NCBI GenBank assembly: GCA_910586345.1
Contig: CAJUHC010000005.1
Coordinates: 1 to 64,000, forward strand
Source of the DNA: an uncultured Christensenella sp.
GTDB lineage: Bacteria; Bacillota; Clostridia; Christensenellales; Borkfalkiaceae
Length of the DNA: 64,000 bases
Direction of reading: 5' to 3'
Positions within the stretch are counted from its first letter, which is position 1. Every line of letters starts with the position of its first letter. Of the stretch, positions 60,326 to 64,000 are shown one piece after another. Made by a program: the position numbers and the translations under genes. The notes below the pieces were generated by a model that did no database searches, was not told where the DNA came from, and saw nothing but the letters and a program-made list of their open reading frames with translations.

Positions 60326-61833
60326 CACATAAACTCCTCCTCGTTTTTAACTGATTTGGAGCGGTTGTATAAAATCAGCGAGAACACCGCAACCACAACG
60401 AACGTGAATATGCCTATTACCGAAGCTATGCCGTATTGGGTTTCGCTTACGGTGAGCTTATAAAGCCAGGTGATAAGTAAGTCCGTCTTGCCCGCAAACT
60501 GCATATCGAGCGACGACGGATTCCCTCCCGTCAAAAGGAAAATTACGTTGAAGTTGTTCAAATTTCCTATAAATTGCGTGATTAAGTAAGGCGTGGTAAC
60601 GTGAAGCATATAGGGAAGGGTTATCTTCATATACGCCTTAATAGGTCCCGCACCGTCAATCCTTGCGGATTCGTACAAATCCTGCGGAATATTCATCAGT
60701 ATGCCCGTGCAGATTAACATCGAGTAGGGAATGCCTATCCAAATATTGACGATTATAATCGTTATCCTCGCCGCCGTGCCGTCGGTCAGAAAAGGTATAG
60801 CCTTGTCTATCCAGCCCCATTTTAATAACAGGTTGTTTATAAGCCCCTGGTCGGCGAGAAGCTGGGACATAAACATAAGGGAAACGAACTGCGGAATGGC
60901 GATTGTCATTACAAGGACGGTGCGCCAGAGCTTTTTGAAGCGGACGCCCTTCTTGTTTATCAAGATTGCCACCACCATTCCGAGAATATAGTTCGTAAAC
61001 GTTGCAAAGAACGCCCATACGATAGTCCACAGCAGCACTTCCCCGAAAGTATAGGCAAATATCTTACTGTTTGCCGAAACGCCGCCGCCGAGTACGGTAA
61101 CGAAGTTATCGATGCCCGCCCAGCTGAAAAGCTCGTGCGGGGGCATATGCGCCTTATCGTAATTGGTAAACGCAATGAATACCATAAAAAATATGGGAAG
61201 TATGGTAAACACCACAAGTCCGAGAACGGGAATTGACAGCAGCGTTTTATGATAGTTTTCGTTCGCGTACGAACGGATATCGTCCTTCGCGGTAGCTAAC
61301 TTAATATGAGCCTCTTCAAACTGTTGGGATAAATAATTGCCCTTTACGTTCTTATACCACGTATAGACGAACGCAACCATAATAAATATAGTAAGAAGGG
61401 AATACAAAAGTATGAGAAGGCTGTTGTCGTAGAACTTATACGTAAAAACGCCCAATACTTCGTCCCACTCTTCTACACAGGCGATTTCGCCGAGACTGCC
61501 CATTTTAGCGAGGTATTTCCAGCCGAAAAACACCATATACAAAACGAACGTCGCTTCAAATACAATATACAGAACCCCGCGAAGATACTGCTTGCGGAAA
61601 AAAAACCCGAACCCCATTACCGCAAACGAAGTGCGGGTTTTCCAATCGCCGTTTTTCGCCGCCGTAAAGACGTTCAAGAAAACGCCTATAAAAGCAAACC
61701 ATATTTTGCACAGCTTTTTAGGTATAGCTCTGAAAAACGCCGCGAACGCCGACGGCAGCCGCTTGAAAAAATTTATGAAATTGAAACCGAACTTTTCAAG
61801 CGGGGACTTTTTGAGATATTCCAAATCCATCAT
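60325..61833 (-). CDS. malF: Maltodextrin ABC permease, MalF-like
   Basis: A 502-residue permease. The first 150 residues hold two extra membrane helices, as in longer Firmicute MalF proteins; the core has the EAA loop LYESARIDGAGPIKAYMKITLPYM. It starts 14 bp after the malE stop with CGGAG. Confidence 0.9.
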   Translation of the reverse strand: MMDLEYLKKSPLEKFGFNFINFFKRLPSAFAAFFRAIPKKLCKIWFAFIGVFLNVFTAAKNGDWKTRTSFAVMGFGFFFRKQYLRGVLYIVFEATFVLYMVFFGWKYLAKMGSLGEIACVEEWDEVLGVFTYKFYDNSLLILLYSLLTIFIMVAFVYTWYKNVKGNYLSQQFEEAHIKLATAKDDIRSYANENYHKTLLSIPVLGLVVFTILPIFFMVFIAFTNYDKAHMPPHELFSWAGIDNFVTVLGGGVSANSKIFAYTFGEVLLWTIVWAFFATFTNYILGMVVAILINKKGVRFKKLWRTVLVMTIAIPQFVSLMFMSQLLADQGLINNLLLKWGWIDKAIPFLTDGTAARITIIIVNIWIGIPYSMLICTGILMNIPQDLYESARIDGAGPIKAYMKITLPYMLHVTTPYLITQFIGNLNNFNVIFLLTGGNPSSLDMQFAGKTDLLITWLYKLTVSETQYGIASVIGIFTFVVVAVFSLILYNRSKSVKNEEEFM

Positions 61834-61847
61834 ATTATCTCCGAAAT

Positions 61848-63134
61848 TTAAGCTTTGCCGACCGAACCTTTAATCTGTTCCACCATTTTATCCAGTTGCG
61901 TCGAATAAGACAGTTTGCCTCCGGTACCGTCTTCGTTGACCAAACCGTCGATAATATACGAACCGTAGGTCTTTAAAGGCTCCCAGAAGTTGGAGGGAAC
62001 GGAGGTCTGTTCCAAAGCAAATGCGCTCTGCGCGCTTAATGCGGCGAAGGTTGCGTCGTTTTTAACGGTATCAAGATTAGCCACAACCTTGTTCGTAGGT
62101 CCGATAAGGTGCTTTTCAAAGCGCGTCTTCTGCATATTTTCTCCCGAAAGGAACGCCGCGAGTTTATGCGCGTGAGACACGGCGGAAGGGGAACAGTGAG
62201 GATTTACGCCCCAGAGCTTGTAGCCCTTGAAGGAATAAAGCTGTTTGCTCTCGCCGTCCACTTCGACCGTGGGCAGCTTGCATACGCCGTAGTTTTCGCC
62301 GAGCGCCGCCTGCACTCTTTTAGCTATCCACGTTCCCGAAACGGCAACCGCCATCTTACCCGTGGTGAAACCCGTAGTTATCTTCTCGTTGTCCGTTCCC
62401 TGACCCGCGAATACGCCGCTCGACGCGAGCTTTGCCATAGCCTTGGAAGCTTTTATGCCCACGTCTTCGCTGTTGAAGTTGACGTCTACGTTCCTTTCGG
62501 CATAATTCGCGGAGTAGTCGTATTCCACGCTGTATTCGCCTCCGAAAGTGAAGAACCAACCCGCAGTATACCAGGGGACGTCCAGCGCCCAACCTATCTT
62601 CTTGCCGTTTTTCTTGCAGGATTCGATTATGTTTTCCAGAGTTGCCGTATCCTCTTCGGATACCACGGACTTATCGTAAAACATAAAATAGCCGTTGTCC
62701 GAAGCGTACGGATAGCCGTAAACTTTTTCGTTTTCAGTGCCGTAGTCCAGAGAACCGGAAGCGACCGAATCGGCGGTGTTTAACTCCTTCACGCTTTCAA
62801 GGTTCGCTCCGCCTATACGCGCCAGAGCGCCGACGCGCAAAAGAGGAATGAGCTGGTCGTTGGAATAACAGTAAACGTCCGCCGCCGCGGAAGGGTCCTT
62901 ACCGACGTTGCTGAAAGCCATATCCTCTTCGCCGATGCCTATCGTTATTTTATATTCGTTTTCGGGGTTTGCCTTTTTAAACTCCTCCGCCATTTGCGCA
63001 AGCGTTTCCTGCTGCGCGGCGGAGCCCCAAACCGTAAGTTCGATTGCGTCGCTTCCGCCGCAACCCGCAAGTCCGAACATCGCTCCCGCGAACAACGTTC
63101 CGCAGACGAGTACCGATAACGTCTTTTTTATCAT
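61848..63134 (-). CDS. malE: Maltodextrin-binding lipoprotein, MalE-like
   Basis: A 428-residue extracellular solute-binding protein with signal and lipobox LAGC (Cys near 25), then the family motif LTVWGSAAQQETLAQMAEEF. Captures maltodextrin for the MalFGK transporter. GGAGG site before ATG 63134. Confidence 0.9.
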   Translation of the reverse strand: MIKKTLSVLVCGTLFAGAMFGLAGCGGSDAIELTVWGSAAQQETLAQMAEEFKKANPENEYKITIGIGEEDMAFSNVGKDPSAAADVYCYSNDQLIPLLRVGALARIGGANLESVKELNTADSVASGSLDYGTENEKVYGYPYASDNGYFMFYDKSVVSEEDTATLENIIESCKKNGKKIGWALDVPWYTAGWFFTFGGEYSVEYDYSANYAERNVDVNFNSEDVGIKASKAMAKLASSGVFAGQGTDNEKITTGFTTGKMAVAVSGTWIAKRVQAALGENYGVCKLPTVEVDGESKQLYSFKGYKLWGVNPHCSPSAVSHAHKLAAFLSGENMQKTRFEKHLIGPTNKVVANLDTVKNDATFAALSAQSAFALEQTSVPSNFWEPLKTYGSYIIDGLVNEDGTGGKLSYSTQLDKMVEQIKGSVGKA

Positions 63135-63152
63135 CTTTTACCTCCGAATATT

Positions 63153-64000
63153 TTAAATGTTTATTTTGATAACGGCTGCGCCGTCGTCGTAAATTTTTCC
63201 GTCTTTGCAGTTGAGCGAAAAGAGAACTTCCCCGTCGGGGACAACGCTTTTCACCTTTCCGCTCGTATTGAAATACGCGGTAATTCTTTCTCCGCCGTTA
63301 TTCCGCACGATTTTTAAAACTCCGTTCTCCGCCGTTATCACCGCGTTCCCGCCCGTAAGCGCCGGTTGCCGTTTCAAGCCTAAAATAGTTTTAAAGTTTT
63401 CGGCGTAAGCGCCGCTCTGCTCCGAAAAGGTCCAATCAAAAGTCTGCCTGCAATCGGGGTCGCCGCCTCCGTCCAACGGAAGCTCCGTACCGTAGAACAC
63501 GCAGGGCATTCCGGGGAACACGAACACCGCGCACAGCGCGCACAGAAGTTTATCCTTGTTACCGCCCGTAAAGCGAAAGAACCTCGGCGTGTCGTGATTG
63601 TCCAAAAAATTGAGCGCCATTGTGTTAGCCTGTTCGGTATTCATAAGCAACAGTCCGTTCATACGCTCCGCCGCCTGCTTTGCGGTTATGGGATACGCCC
63701 CGAAATAATCCGCGAGTATTTTCTGTAATTTATAGTTCATAACTCCGTCCAACTGTTCTCCACGAAGCCAATTTCTGTTGTTATGCCACACTTCGCCCAA
63801 CAGCAATGCGTCGGGATATTTTTCTTTGACTTCGCGGCGGAGCTGGCGCAAGAACTCGTGAGAGAGTTCGTCCGCGACGTCCAAACGCAAGCCGTCGAAC
63901 CCCCACCCGAGATAATCCAAGGCAATATCTATAAGGTATCTTCTCGTACGCGGGTCGTTGGTATTCCACTTCGGCATATATTTGCAATCGGCGAAGTGCG
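63153..64000 (-). CDS. GH13 amylase/neopullulanase, C-terminal part (continues beyond window)
   Basis: The frame is open to the window edge (64000) and begins HFADCKYMPKWNTNDP, so the real start is outside. Catalytic GH13 motifs are present: GFDGLRLDVADELSH (nucleophile Asp in LDVAD), LLGEVWHNN (acid/base Glu) and NFLDNHDTPRF (transition-state Asp with His). The C-terminal beta-domain follows. It resembles cytoplasmic cyclomaltodextrinase/neopullulanase and heads the maltodextrin operon. Confidence 0.88.
   Translation of the reverse strand, partial: HFADCKYMPKWNTNDPRTRRYLIDIALDYLGWGFDGLRLDVADELSHEFLRQLRREVKEKYPDALLLGEVWHNNRNWLRGEQLDGVMNYKLQKILADYFGAYPITAKQAAERMNGLLLMNTEQANTMALNFLDNHDTPRFFRFTGGNKDKLLCALCAVFVFPGMPCVFYGTELPLDGGGDPDCRQTFDWTFSEQSGAYAENFKTILGLKRQPALTGGNAVITAENGVLKIVRNNGGERITAYFNTSGKVKSVVPDGEVLFSLNCKDGKIYDDGAAVIKINI

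Overview
This window reads as a chromosome segment of a gut-type Firmicute (class Clostridia; Christensenellales-like is a guess). The reasons are the conserved decarboxylase-tmk-holB-ricT-trmN6-rsmI block, strong AGGAGG ribosome sites, consensus TTGACA/TATAAT promoters, LytTR/GHKL two-component systems and large secreted glycan-degrading proteins. I see no rRNA, tRNA, CRISPR array, IS element, integrase or replication origin.

Layout. (1) 1-12.5 kb, housekeeping: a GNAT acetyltransferase, a PnuC vitamin transporter with a folded leader, a flavin/PNPOx-like protein, then a minus-strand block (rsmI, trmN6-like, ferredoxin, ricT, holB, tmk, Orn/Lys/Arg decarboxylase), greA-lysS, an aminotransferase with an Lrp regulator, and two small unknown genes. 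(2) 12.5-19.5 kb: a membrane protein with Rossmann/RCK-like and RyR-like parts, a 1445-aa M60-like metalloprotease, and the tail end of a decayed SDR gene. (3) 19.5-35.1 kb: a glycan-use locus. A LytTR/GHKL sensor pair sits upstream of a secreted esterase, a GH3 enzyme, a sugar-binding lipoprotein, a second GH3 enzyme and an SGNH/DUF4886 lipoprotein. A 21-bp-period direct repeat next to the esterase promoter is a good candidate LytTR operator. (4) 35.2-39.4 kb: an AT-rich island with two HINT-linked polymorphic toxin modules and their presumed immunity genes, one of them a leucine-rich-repeat protein. It abuts a GH3 gene that has lost its catalytic domain and carries a stop at codon 5. Next to it lies a second LytTR/GHKL pair whose kinase is frameshifted at a large palindrome (41.3-43.4 kb). 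(5) 43.6-54.9 kb: a compact tail-only phage element (scaffold remnant, tail terminator, tube, chaperones with a -1 frameshift site, tape measure, hub, fibre, fibre-assembly-like protein, holin-like protein, XRE and ImmA/IrrE regulators). It has no capsid, portal, terminase or integrase, and it ends in a glycosyltransferase joined to a phage-tail-like N-terminal domain. This is the best candidate for an undescribed system: a non-contractile tailocin with a linked sugar-transfer enzyme. (6) 55.3-64 kb: a maltodextrin operon (GH13 enzyme, MalE/F/G/K, glycogen phosphorylase).

How it fits together: the organism appears to live on complex glycans and starch-like sugars, uses LytTR signalling to control secreted enzymes, and carries two antagonism loci (polymorphic toxins and a tail-only particle). 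The sequence between 35 and 43.5 kb is visibly decaying and rearranging. All functions are assigned from sequence motifs by eye; no database search was run.
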